NCBI RefSeq assembly: GCF_003014655.1 | Contig: NZ_PYAT01000011.1 | Location: 1-64,000 of the forward strand | Source: Planomicrobium soli | Lineage (GTDB): Bacteria > Bacillota > Bacilli > Bacillales_A > Planococcaceae | Direction: 5' to 3' | DNA length: 64,000 bases | Shown here: positions 51,833-59,912 of the stretch, in pieces | How positions within the stretch are numbered: the first letter of the stretch is position 1 | How the letters are laid out: each line of letters begins with the position of its first letter | The notes under the pieces: model-generated | The model's database searches: none | Seen by the model: the letters and a program-made list of their open reading frames with translations, nothing else | Told to the model about the DNA's origin: nothing | Program-made: the position numbers and the translations under genes

Positions 51833-52195
51833 ATGTTAGTACGATATAAGAAATCATGTGAAAAAATCGCAATGGGGCTGTTGTCTTTTATGCCTGAAGA
51901 GCGAGAACTAAAAAAATTGAAAGAAACAATGAATATATATCAAACCAATTCAAACTGGCATTTATTCCTTTGGAAAGAAGGAGAGGCTTTTGTGGGCTTA
52001 GTCGGTATTGAATTGGCAGAGGGACATTATACGCTTCAGCATATTTCAGTAAATCCATCGTTTCATGGCGAAGGCATTGGGCATGCAATGGTCGAAAAAG
52101 TTCAGCAACTGATACCAGACCTGGAAATGCACGGTACAGCATTCACAGAAGCTTTCTTGGAGAAATGTTCCGAAGCAAAGCTTGCAGTAATATAA
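51833..52195 (+). CDS. ribT: RibT-like GNAT acetyltransferase
   Basis: 120 aa, the length of B. subtilis RibT (124 aa). Its N-terminus MLVRYKKSCEKIAMGLLSFMP is nearly that of RibT, followed by FLWKEGEAFVGLVGIE and the acetyl-CoA loop ISVNPSFHGEGIGHAMVEK. In B. subtilis ribT is the last gene of the riboflavin operon, with an undefined acetyltransferase role. Here it stands alone with no rib genes or FMN riboswitch nearby. The ribosome site (GGAG about 14 bases upstream) is poor. Confidence 0.85.
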   Translation: MLVRYKKSCEKIAMGLLSFMPEERELKKLKETMNIYQTNSNWHLFLWKEGEAFVGLVGIELAEGHYTLQHISVNPSFHGEGIGHAMVEKVQQLIPDLEMHGTAFTEAFLEKCSEAKLAVI

Positions 52196-52363
52196 TCTAT
52201 ATTTTTGAAAAGGCGCTATTTAAACTGGTGGCCTTTTTCTGTTTTTTGTTACATTATTATTCAAAAGCCAGTTTTTTCACTATTTAAAATTTTACTGTTG
52301 CGCTTTACTTCAAAATACTGTAAGCTTAATCATATTAACCACAGACAATTTAATAGCTTATTT

Positions 52364-52468
52364 CTTATCAAGAGAGACGGAGGGATTTGGCCCTGCGAAG
52401 TCTCAGCAACCAGCCATTAAAGGCACGGTGCTAATTCCAATAGGTTTACGCCTAAAAGATGAGAAGAT
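52364..52468 (+). ncRNA. SAM-I (S-box) riboswitch aptamer
   Basis: The classic S-box order is present: CTTATCAAGAGAG, GGAGGGATTTGGCCCTGCGAAG, CTCAGCAACC, CACGGTGCTAATTCC and AAAAGATGAGAAG closing P1. It is followed by an intrinsic terminator (52479-52520) and then the MetE-like gene. SAM binding should favour the terminator and shut the gene off when methionine/SAM is plentiful. Confidence 0.96.
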
Positions 52469-52478
52469 GCTTACCTGT

Positions 52479-52520
52479 ACAGGGGCTTTCTTCTTTTGGA
52501 GAAAGCCCCTGTTTTATTTT
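52479..52520 (+). terminator. S-box riboswitch terminator
   Basis: A 12-bp stem ACAGGGGCTTTC / GAAAGCCCCTGT, then TTTTATTTT, in the leader between the aptamer and the ATG at 52554. Confidence 0.92.
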
Positions 52521-52553
52521 GTCTAAATACAAAAAAGAAAGTAGGAATCATTC

Positions 52554-53660
52554 ATGACAGTCATTGCCACACAAGCACCATTCAAAGCAGATCACGTAGG
52601 AAGTCTGCTCCGCCCAGATTCAATACATAAAGCCCGGAAGGAATTCAAAGAAGGTACTATTACAGCAGAGCAATTGCACGAAGTGGAAACAACAGAAATC
52701 AAACGGATCGTTGACAAACAAATTGAAGTCGGCCTTCAAGCTGTAACAGACGGTGAATTCCGCCGGACTTTTTGGCATACAGATTTCATGGCACATATTA
52801 ACGGCTTTGAGGGTTATACTCCCGATCACGGTTATAGATTCAAAAATGTCGAAACTGAAGCATACGATGTACGGAATATCGGAAAAATTTCTTTTAGCTC
52901 AGACCATCCTTTCGTTAAAGATTTTATTGAATTCAATGAGATTGTCGCTGGCCGGGCTGTAGCAAAGTTGACAATTCCAAGCCCTAACCAGTTCTTCAAC
53001 GAAGGTATCCGGGATGTCAACTTATATCCTGATATTGAGGTGTATGCACAAGACGTAATCCAAGCTTACCGTGATGCAATCCAAACTTTTTATGATGCAG
53101 GCGCACGCTATATTCAACTGGATGATGTCTACATTGCCGGGCTTTCCTCGCCGGATATTCCTTTCAACGACAAGCAGTATCCTCGTGAATATTTGATTGA
53201 CTTGGCATTGCGCGTAGCAAATGGCGTATTGGAAGGAAAACCTGAAGACTTAAGCGTGACCACGCATCTCTGTCGCGGCAACTATCAGTCTGACTGGGCT
53301 TTTGAAGGCAGCTATGCTTTGATTGCACCGACTTTATTTGCAAAAGAAAATGTGGACGGCTTCTTTCTTGAGTATGATGACGAGCGTTCTGGCAGCTTTC
53401 AGCCGCTTGAACATGTTCCTAAAGGCGGCGCTAAAGTTGTGCTCGGAGTCTTTACTTCAAAACACGGCGAATTAGAAGACAAAGAACTAATTAAATCTCG
53501 TGTTAAAGAAGCAAGCCAATATGTGCCGCTTGAGCAGATTTGTCTTTCACCGCAATGCGGATTTGCTTCGACACACCATGGCAACCTTTTGACTGAAGAG
53601 CAGCAGTGGAACAAATTGAAATACATCGTCGAGCTTTCCCATGAAATTTTAAACGACTAA
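52554..53660 (+). CDS. yxjG: MetE-like (cobalamin-independent methionine synthase C-terminal) protein, YxjG/YxjH type
   Basis: 368 aa corresponding to the catalytic C-terminal barrel of MetE only. Motifs: FKADHVGSLLRP at the N-terminus, TDGEFRRTFWH, YIQLDDV, THLCRGN and QCGFASTHHGN with the zinc-binding His/Cys. Related YxjG/YxjH proteins are S-box controlled in B. subtilis, as here. They probably transfer a methyl group in methionine synthesis or salvage, donor uncertain. yxjG and yxjH cannot be told apart. Confidence 0.9.
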   Translation: MTVIATQAPFKADHVGSLLRPDSIHKARKEFKEGTITAEQLHEVETTEIKRIVDKQIEVGLQAVTDGEFRRTFWHTDFMAHINGFEGYTPDHGYRFKNVETEAYDVRNIGKISFSSDHPFVKDFIEFNEIVAGRAVAKLTIPSPNQFFNEGIRDVNLYPDIEVYAQDVIQAYRDAIQTFYDAGARYIQLDDVYIAGLSSPDIPFNDKQYPREYLIDLALRVANGVLEGKPEDLSVTTHLCRGNYQSDWAFEGSYALIAPTLFAKENVDGFFLEYDDERSGSFQPLEHVPKGGAKVVLGVFTSKHGELEDKELIKSRVKEASQYVPLEQICLSPQCGFASTHHGNLLTEEQQWNKLKYIVELSHEILND

Positions 53661-53710
53661 AGAAAAGGTGAAACTCTTCTAATCTCCTATCTATTCTTTC
53701 TAAAAAATTC

Positions 53711-53755
53711 AAAAGCCCGTGAAGAAAAGCAGTGCTTTTTCTTCACGGGCTTTTA
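53711..53755 (+). terminator. terminator of the MetE-like gene
   Basis: A stem of about 18 bp, AAAAGCCCGTGAAGAAAA / TTTTTCTTCACGGGCTTTT, 50 bp after the stop. Confidence 0.88.
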
Positions 53756-53884
53756 AGTTAGCACTTATATGACAGCCCTGTTTTTTATTTCTGTTTTCTG
53801 GTAACAAGAAGCAGGATTGCTCACAACATTGTTTTAGCTGAACTCCAACGCAATCTGTATTGCTATAAAGCTTATATTACATAC

Positions 53885-54019
53885 TTAACTTATTGATCTG
53901 ATCTCTCTTGGATGCATCTTGCATTCGCAGAAAGGCGGCGGAATAATGAAATCATAACGAAGTTTCAGGTCTTGTGACTTGTAAATCAGCTGTGAAGTGT
54001 CATTTTGCAAATTATACAT
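53885..54019 (-). CDS. candidate 44-aa protein with CxC motif
   Basis: ATG at 54019 is preceded by GGGAGATGAGGTA, a reasonable ribosome site. It reads MYNLQNDTSQLIYKSQDLKL and ends with FIIPPPFCECKMHP plus a short basic tail; the Pro-rich stretch with CxCxxxH could bind a metal. It occupies an otherwise empty 500-bp gap between convergent genes. No homologue recalled, and no terminator was found behind it; tentative. Confidence 0.4.
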   Translation of the reverse strand: MYNLQNDTSQLIYKSQDLKLRYDFIIPPPFCECKMHPREIRSIS

Positions 54020-54176
54020 TACCTCATCTCCCTTTTCGTATCTTTCAATTATACCGAAAAAGGATAGAAAGAAAAGAATGTTTACAAAACCTTAAGAATT
54101 TTCAGTGTTTTTTAAAAGGCTGTTCATTAATGTTCTACTGGCTATTTCGTAATCAACTAATTTCACTTTTCTTCTA

Positions 54177-54941
54177 TTATATTGCTGTCCAACCGCCATC
54201 AACTTTAATTGTTTCTCCAGTTACGAAGTTAGCCAGGTCAGAAGCCAAGTATAAAACAGCACCTGAAATATCACGCGGCTGCGACAAACCATTAAGTAAA
54301 ATCCGGTTTTCAACATCTTTTTTAAATTCGGCATCTTCAAACATTTTCGATGTTAGTTCGGTTTCTATGAACGTTGGCGCTACAGCATTAACCCGAATCC
54401 CTTCTTTCGCCCATTCTACAGCTAAGGCTTTTGTCAGCTGAACCAGGCCGCCTTTACTCGAGCAATAGGCGGCACGTTTAACATAGCCGACAAATGCCAT
54501 CTGCGAAGCGATATTGATAATGCGGCCGCTTTTTTGGCGGAGCATGTATTTTGCAGCTGCCTGGCTTGCGAAAAACACGCTCTTTAAATTCAAATCCAGG
54601 ACCGTATCCCAATCTTCTTCCGTTACTTCCATCGCCGGTTTTGCGATATTGACACCGGCATTGTTAACAAGCACATCAATCGTGCCGAAAGTAGAAGCTG
54701 CTAAATCAATCAGTTGCTTCACTTTCTCTATATCGCTTAAATCTCCTGCAACAGCGATGCAGTTGCCATTGAATTTCTTCAATTCCAACAAAGCTTCATT
54801 CAGCTTCGCTTCGTTACGACCGGAAATCACTACGTTAGCGCCAAGCTGTGCAAACGTCAAAGCAATGTCTTTGCCGATGCCTTTGCTTCCGCCAGTTACA
54901 ATAACGGTCTTTTGTGCCAGTTCAGTAAAGTATGCCATCAT
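54177..54941 (-). CDS. SDR family oxidoreductase, FabG-like
   Basis: 254 aa short-chain dehydrogenase. Cofactor loop TGGSKGIGKDIA, NNAGVN, catalytic Ser in NIASQMAF, Tyr/Lys in YCSSKGG, and C-terminal GETIKVDGGW. The ATG overlaps the stop of the preceding hydroxyacyl-CoA dehydrogenase-like gene (ATGA), so the two are coupled. It is probably a catabolic hydroxy-acid or polyol dehydrogenase rather than fatty acid synthesis, given its neighbours. Confidence 0.87.
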   Translation of the reverse strand: MMAYFTELAQKTVIVTGGSKGIGKDIALTFAQLGANVVISGRNEAKLNEALLELKKFNGNCIAVAGDLSDIEKVKQLIDLAASTFGTIDVLVNNAGVNIAKPAMEVTEEDWDTVLDLNLKSVFFASQAAAKYMLRQKSGRIINIASQMAFVGYVKRAAYCSSKGGLVQLTKALAVEWAKEGIRVNAVAPTFIETELTSKMFEDAEFKKDVENRILLNGLSQPRDISGAVLYLASDLANFVTGETIKVDGGWTAI

Positions 54942-55888
54942 TCTGTGCCCTCTCTTTCTGCTTTTAAATCATTTTTCAAAAAATGGATCAATGTGTGCTC
55001 TCGTTCAGCATTCCATTGCTCAGAAACTGATGGTTCCCACTCGTAGAATCCTTCACCGCTTTTATCGCCTAATTTCTTCTCCTCAACTAATCGCGTCAAT
55101 GTTTTTCCTGACCGCTGATCGGTGCTTAAATCTTCAAACAAGTAATTTGAAATAGCTGAGAAAATGTCCAAGCCGCCCATATCTGCGGTCATTAAAGGAC
55201 CTGTAACCGGCAAACGCCGGCCAATGCTGTATGTAACCGCCGCATCAATGTCTTCTTTTGTCGCCGCGCCAGCATCAAGCAGCGCCTGCGCTTCACGGAA
55301 CAATGCATATTGAAGCCGGTTCCCGATAAAACCTGGAATTTCTTTATTCAATAAAATCGGCTTTTTCTTCATTTCGGTCAGTACTTGCATCGCACGCTGA
55401 ACGGTTTCTTCATCCGTGAGTTTTCCTTTTACGACCTCTACCAATGGGATTAAATGCGCCGGGTTCCAGAAATGTGTTACGACAAAGCGATTAGGATGTG
55501 CCATCCCTTCTGCCAGCAAGCTTGGCTTGAAGCCGGATGTATTGCTCGCTATGACGACCTCTTCACCAATCAAATTTTCGATTTTCCGATACATTTCCCG
55601 CTTTATTTCAAGTACTTCTGGAATTACTTCAATGATAAATGAAGCGTTGGCAATCGTCTCTTCAAGATTAGTAGAGAACCGGATGTTTCCCCGAATTTGC
55701 TCTGCTTCACTAGCATGAAATAAGCCATTATCCACCATGACTTTAAGTTTGTTGATTAAGCCTTTATTAGCATTAATAAGATCCTGATCATTTATCCCGT
55801 AAACTTTCACTTGTTTCCCTGCCCATGCCGCCGATAACGCAATCGAATGGCCCATTGTTCCAGCACCGATAATCGAAATGTTTTCCAT
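54938..55888 (-). CDS. 3-hydroxyacyl-CoA dehydrogenase family protein
   Basis: 316 aa. N-terminal Rossmann fold SIIGAGTMGHSIALSAA, catalytic region SNTSGFKPSLLAEGMAHPNRFVVTHFWNPAHLIPLVEVVKG (His with Glu), and C-terminal dimer domain GFIGNRLQYALFREA. The stand-alone length and the HFWNPAHLIPLVEVV motif fit the group containing carnitine dehydrogenase, L-gulonate 3-dehydrogenase and hydroxybutyryl-CoA dehydrogenase. Substrate uncertain; it may be a hydroxy acid rather than a CoA ester. AGAGGTG precedes the ATG. Confidence 0.85.
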   Translation of the reverse strand: MENISIIGAGTMGHSIALSAAWAGKQVKVYGINDQDLINANKGLINKLKVMVDNGLFHASEAEQIRGNIRFSTNLEETIANASFIIEVIPEVLEIKREMYRKIENLIGEEVVIASNTSGFKPSLLAEGMAHPNRFVVTHFWNPAHLIPLVEVVKGKLTDEETVQRAMQVLTEMKKKPILLNKEIPGFIGNRLQYALFREAQALLDAGAATKEDIDAAVTYSIGRRLPVTGPLMTADMGGLDIFSAISNYLFEDLSTDQRSGKTLTRLVEEKKLGDKSGEGFYEWEPSVSEQWNAEREHTLIHFLKNDLKAEREGTE

Positions 55889-55926
55889 AAACTACACCTC
55901 TCCCAAGTTAGAATGCCTAATAAAAT

Positions 55927-55959
55927 ACCCAACAAACGATAAAGTAAAGTTTGTTGGGT
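55927..55959. terminator. terminator after the GntP-type permease
   Basis: An 11-bp perfect stem ACCCAACAAAC / GTTTGTTGGGT with an 11-nt loop, between the permease stop (55970) and the next gene in the same direction. The minus-strand tail ATTTTATT is moderately U-rich, so termination may be partial. Confidence 0.65.
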
Positions 55960-55969
55960 TTGTTTTTTC

Positions 55970-57292
55970 TTATAGTCCTAAACCGATTGAAAACAGGATT
56001 ACTGCGATAACTGCTCCGATAAGCGGAACAACAACAGTCATGGCCCCAAATGCAGGATAGGCATCTTTATGCGTTTCTCCAGCAATAGAGCGAATGGTCG
56101 TGACCACATAGCCGCCTTGCGGCAAGGAATCCAGCGACCCGGATGAAATTGAAACGGTTCTATGCAACGCTTCTGCGTTTACTCCCATATCAAGATAATG
56201 GGGCGCTAAAAGCGGCAAGGCAATTGCCTGCCCTCCTGAAGAAGACCCTGTAAGACCGGCGATGATTGCGACAGCCAATGCGCCTCCGATCAGTGGGCTC
56301 CCTGGAATTCCTGTCATTACTCCTACTGCCGATTCAAATGCAGGAGTTGCTCTAACGACTCCTCCAAAGCCGACAACTGCAGCCGTGTTTGCAATAGCGA
56401 TGACTGCTCCTAAAGCTCCTTCACCGAATGCATTTCCGATGTTGCGGAAAAATCTTCTATTGATCAAATAAGTGGCAAGGATACCTCCGCTCAATGCAAT
56501 AATCAGCGCCGATGTTCCAAGAGAATCATGGAAAATGAATGAAATAATTAGAACCACTAGCAACGGTATCATGCTAAGGAGCGGATTCGGCAATTCCTTG
56601 CGAACTTCTCCTGTAACATCTGTATCTCTTGCAACAAAGTGTTCGCCTTTTGCCATTGCTTTATTGATCATTTTCTTTAACCACCAGTAACCGAAAACCA
56701 TCATGAAGACGGCTACAATTGCACTTACTTCCCAGCCAGCGTACGGCGATGTCCCTAAAAATTCAATCGGAATCCAGTTTTGAATTTCAGGAGACCCTGC
56801 TGAAGTCATCGTGAATGTGGTGGAACCGAACGCAAGTGCTGCCGGAATGAATCTTCTCGGAAGGTCTGCCTGCTTGAACAAGCTAAGCGCCATCGGATAA
56901 ACCGAAAAAGCTACTACAAACAAACTAACTCCTCCATAAGTCAATACCGCACAAGCGATCACCACAGCTAAAGCAGCCCGTTTCATGCCGATTTTGCCGA
57001 CAATCCATTTCGACACACTGTCAGCTGCCCCACTGTCTTCCATCACCTTACCGAAGATTGCACCAGTTAAAAACATCAAATACCATGATGCGATAAAGCC
57101 CGTAAAACCAGTCATATAATTTGTTAAATAATTTGGCGCTCCTTCAGCTGCCAATTGCGGAAAAATCGGCAACCCGTTAAAAACCGCAACTAACAAGGCA
57201 GTGAGCGGGGCAGCAATCAAGAGGTTCATCCCTCTCATTGTCAAATAAATCAATAATGCCAATCCACCAAACAATCCAATCAAGCCTAACAT
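55970..57292 (-). CDS. GntP-type permease
   Basis: 440 aa from the ATG at 57292, which follows AGGGGGGATTTC; an upstream ATG lies before that site. About 11-12 hydrophobic segments, with GGVSLFVVAFSVYPMALSLF, GSTTFTMTSAGSPEIQNWIP and GLTGSSSGGQAIALPLL, as in the gluconate/citrate-type GntP (IT) superfamily. It likely imports a hydroxy acid. It lies downstream of the histidinol-dehydrogenase-like gene, and a cre-like site precedes it. Confidence 0.83.
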   Translation of the reverse strand: MLGLIGLFGGLALLIYLTMRGMNLLIAAPLTALLVAVFNGLPIFPQLAAEGAPNYLTNYMTGFTGFIASWYLMFLTGAIFGKVMEDSGAADSVSKWIVGKIGMKRAALAVVIACAVLTYGGVSLFVVAFSVYPMALSLFKQADLPRRFIPAALAFGSTTFTMTSAGSPEIQNWIPIEFLGTSPYAGWEVSAIVAVFMMVFGYWWLKKMINKAMAKGEHFVARDTDVTGEVRKELPNPLLSMIPLLVVLIISFIFHDSLGTSALIIALSGGILATYLINRRFFRNIGNAFGEGALGAVIAIANTAAVVGFGGVVRATPAFESAVGVMTGIPGSPLIGGALAVAIIAGLTGSSSGGQAIALPLLAPHYLDMGVNAEALHRTVSISSGSLDSLPQGGYVVTTIRSIAGETHKDAYPAFGAMTVVVPLIGAVIAVILFSIGLGL

Positions 57293-57358
57293 GAAATCCC
57301 CCCCTAAATCCCTCATGATTTAAATTTCCACCTTTAAGGCAAATAAGCCTTACCTTAG

Positions 57359-57373
57359 AAGAAAACGCTTACT
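57359..57373. promoter_or_regulatory. cre-like site upstream of the GntP-type gene
   Basis: AAGAAAACGCTTACT has one mismatch to WTGNAANCGNWNNCW. It lies 67 bp upstream of the permease start, consistent with catabolite repression. Confidence 0.5.
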
Positions 57374-57402
57374 TTTCAGCATTAGACCGGAGTCTATGTA
57401 TT

Positions 57403-57443
57403 AGATGGAACAGTAGAGAGCCCACGCTTCTACTGTTCCATCT
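57403..57443. other. 15-bp perfect stem-loop between hisD-like and permease genes
   Basis: AGATGGAACAGTAGA / TCTACTGTTCCATCT with an 11-nt loop, six bases past the hisD-like stop. The minus strand has no U-run after it, so it may be an mRNA processing or stability element rather than a terminator. Confidence 0.6.
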
Positions 57444-57448
57444 CCATT

Positions 57449-58744
57449 TTATTTCGTTGTCGTTTGTTTGTTACCATAGCGTCTCACACGCAAAAGCGCT
57501 TGTTCGGCATGCCCAGCAAAGTTTTCCAACTGGCAGAGGCGTGCGGCGTATTCCCCAATATATGCACTTGCTTCCGGAGTCGTCACTTTTTGATAAGTGA
57601 CAGTTTTTATGAATTTCCCTACCCAGAGGCCGCCTGTGTAACGCGCGGCACCCTTTGTCGGCAATGTGTGGTTTGTGCCAATAACTTTATCACCATAAGC
57701 AACATTGGTTTCTGGCCCTAAAAACAAACAACCGTAATTTGTCATGTTTTCAAGAAAGTAATCCGGATTTTCTGTCAAAATCTCCACATGTTCAAATGCT
57801 AAACGGTCCGCTTCTACACGAGCTTCTTCGATAGAATCCACCAATAAAATTTGGCCGTAGTCGTTCCAGGATACACGGGCAACATCAGCAGTTGGAAGTG
57901 TTTCCAGTTGACGTTCGATTTCTTTTACTGTTTCTTCAGCCAGTTGCTCCGAAGTCGTAATCAAAGCCCCTGGTGACGTTGGCCCGTGTTCTCCTTGTCC
58001 AAGCAGATCCGTCGCAATCATCTCGGCATCTGCTGTATGGTCAGCCACCACTAGGGTTTCGGTCGGACCTGCAAATAGGTCAATGCCGACACGTCCGTAA
58101 AGTTGTCGTTTCGCTTCTGCTACAAACGCATTTCCTGGCCCGACAATCATATCAACCGATTCAATCGTTTCTGTTCCAATGGCCATTGCTGCCATAGCTT
58201 GAATTCCTCCAAGCAAATAAATTTCATCTGCGCCAGCCAACGACATAGCAGCAATTGTAGCATTTGGAATTTCTCCGTTAATCGGAGGAGTGCAAGCGAT
58301 TACACGTTTAACACCTGCAACTTTAGCAGTCAATACACTCATATGTGCGGATGCCACCATCGGATAACGCCCTCCAGGAATATAACAGCCGACACTGTTT
58401 ACCGGGATATTTTTATGGCCAAGAATCACTCCTGGTATATGTTCCACTTCTACATCACTTAACGAAGCAAGCTGGGCTTCTGCAAATTTACGAATATTGT
58501 TCTGGGCAAATTTGATGTCTTCAATCACCTCATTTGGAACTTTGGAAACGATTTCATTTATTTGCGAATCTGTTAAACGAAACGCTTCCGGAGCCCATTT
58601 ATCAAATTTCTCGGACAATTCACGGACAGCCTGATCGCCTCTCGTTTCAACATCCTTAAGTGCATCTGCAACAATTTGTGATACTTTTAAATCATTCGCG
58701 CTTACTTCTTCTTGTGATTTTCCAGCCTTCAATACTTTTACCAT
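57449..58744 (-). CDS. histidinol-dehydrogenase-like oxidoreductase (catabolic)
   Basis: 431 aa from the ATG at 58744 (CGGAGGGATATAT upstream). HisD family: [15 protein letters not shown], the NAD site [26 protein letters not shown], zinc/substrate segment [11 protein letters not shown], and [23 protein letters not shown]. There are no other his genes. The protein is next to a LacI regulator, a GntP-type permease and two further dehydrogenases. The non-biosynthetic branch includes sulfopropanediol dehydrogenase HpsN; the substrate here is probably a diol or hydroxy acid but is unproven. Confidence 0.87.
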   Translation of the reverse strand: MVKVLKAGKSQEEVSANDLKVSQIVADALKDVETRGDQAVRELSEKFDKWAPEAFRLTDSQINEIVSKVPNEVIEDIKFAQNNIRKFAEAQLASLSDVEVEHIPGVILGHKNIPVNSVGCYIPGGRYPMVASAHMSVLTAKVAGVKRVIACTPPINGEIPNATIAAMSLAGADEIYLLGGIQAMAAMAIGTETIESVDMIVGPGNAFVAEAKRQLYGRVGIDLFAGPTETLVVADHTADAEMIATDLLGQGEHGPTSPGALITTSEQLAEETVKEIERQLETLPTADVARVSWNDYGQILLVDSIEEARVEADRLAFEHVEILTENPDYFLENMTNYGCLFLGPETNVAYGDKVIGTNHTLPTKGAARYTGGLWVGKFIKTVTYQKVTTPEASAYIGEYAARLCQLENFAGHAEQALLRVRRYGNKQTTTK

Positions 58745-58761
58745 ATATATCCCTCCGTTTT

Positions 58762-58777
58762 TTGAATACGTATGCAA
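58762..58777. promoter_or_regulatory. LacI-type operator of the hisD-like operon
   Basis: TTGAATACGTATGCAA is a 16-bp palindrome with a central CG and one mismatched pair, 18 bp upstream of the hisD-like ATG and just downstream of the divergent-cluster regulator gene end. Likely target of the adjacent LacI protein. Confidence 0.6.
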
Positions 58778-58829
58778 AAAATCTTTCTAACACAAAGAAT
58801 ATTCTAATTATTTTTTAAAGTCAACCTTT

Positions 58830-59816
58830 TTATGTTGTTTTACGTTCGATTAATACCCCTTCAATTTCAATAGTTTTCGCAAAGCCCGTATAATCATTGA
58901 TTTCATTAAGCAAATATTCTACTGTAGCTTCTACCATCTTTTCAATCGGCTGCTCCCAAGTTGTTAGTTGATATGCGGGCCAGGATGCCATTTCGATATT
59001 ATCAAAACCGATAATTTTCAAGTCTTCCGGAATTTTCAGAGCATGTTCGCGCATGGCGTCAATTACGCCGAGTGCCATAATATCGTTCGCCACAAAAATA
59101 GCGGAAGGCAACTGTTTTTCATCTACCATTTCATTGGCAATTTGATAACCTCCTTCGTATGTGTAATCGGAAGAATATTTACTGAAAGTTACTTGGTTCT
59201 GCTCCAAGATTTCATAAAAACCTTTTTCCCGCTCCAGACTGGTAGATGTATTGCTGTTACCGGCAATATAAGCTAATTCTGTAGCCCCTTTGGAAAGAAG
59301 ATATTTTGCGATTTGCTGGCTTGCTGTACGATTATTGCAGCAAACAGAATAAAAATCACTGTTTTCCAGTTTCCTATTGAAAAAGACCAATGGTATTTTG
59401 TTTTGTTTAAAAGTTTCCGCCACTTTTAATGACATGGTAGCATCTGTAATGACAACTCCCGCTACGTTATAATTCAGCAATGTCTCAATATCATCACTTT
59501 GAAGCTCGTCGTTGTTCGTATGGACAAACAACACACTAAAGCCATGTTGTTTAAAAGCCATCGTAAATTGTTTCAGCACTTGAGGATAAAACGGATTTTG
59601 TATTCCTTTCATCACTAAGCCAATTATTTTCGTACGGTTTGTGATCAGGCTTCGCGCAAATTCATTAGGACGGTAATCTAATTCTTTTGCAGCCGCCAAC
59701 ACCTTTTCACGTGTCTTAGCAGAAACTCTTGCACCTTCAAAGTACACTCTAGAAACAGATGATTGGGAAACACCCGCAAGTTTCGCAACATCTTTTGCAG
59801 TGATTGTTTGTTTCAT
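58830..59816 (-). CDS. LacI family transcriptional regulator
   Basis: 328 aa from the ATG at 59816 (AAAGGATTGAGAAA upstream); a longer reading lacks a ribosome site. HTH AKDVAKLAGVSQSSVSRVYFEG, hinge RPNEFARSL, then a sugar-binding-like effector domain. Same strand and directly upstream of the hisD-like cluster, so it is the probable regulator. Palindromes lie upstream of both this gene and the next one. Confidence 0.9.
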   Translation of the reverse strand: MKQTITAKDVAKLAGVSQSSVSRVYFEGARVSAKTREKVLAAAKELDYRPNEFARSLITNRTKIIGLVMKGIQNPFYPQVLKQFTMAFKQHGFSVLFVHTNNDELQSDDIETLLNYNVAGVVITDATMSLKVAETFKQNKIPLVFFNRKLENSDFYSVCCNNRTASQQIAKYLLSKGATELAYIAGNSNTSTSLEREKGFYEILEQNQVTFSKYSSDYTYEGGYQIANEMVDEKQLPSAIFVANDIMALGVIDAMREHALKIPEDLKIIGFDNIEMASWPAYQLTTWEQPIEKMVEATVEYLLNEINDYTGFAKTIEIEGVLIERKTT

Positions 59817-59846
59817 TTTTCTCAATCCTTTACCAATCTTATTGCC

Positions 59847-59862
59847 AATAGCGTACACTATT
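59847..59862. promoter_or_regulatory. palindrome upstream of the LacI gene
   Basis: AATAGCGTACACTATT is a 16-bp near-perfect inverted repeat (one mismatched pair), 30 bp before the regulator ATG. It may be an autoregulatory operator, but its sequence differs from the 58762 site. Confidence 0.45.
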
Positions 59863-59879
59863 TTAAAGCACAAAGTAAA

Positions 59880-59897
59880 CCCGCGCTAACGCGCGGG
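59880..59897. terminator. short GC-rich hairpin after the secreted-protein gene
   Basis: Stem CCCGCGC / GCGCGGG with loop TAAC, 15 bp past the stop at 59913, followed on the minus strand by TTTACTTTG. Weak terminator. Confidence 0.55.
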
Positions 59898-59912
59898 CCA
59901 TTTCCCCTTTTG

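Noticed and set aside
57449-58744. Biosynthetic hisD
   Set aside because: No other histidine biosynthesis gene is nearby, and regulator, transporter and dehydrogenase neighbours point to catabolism.
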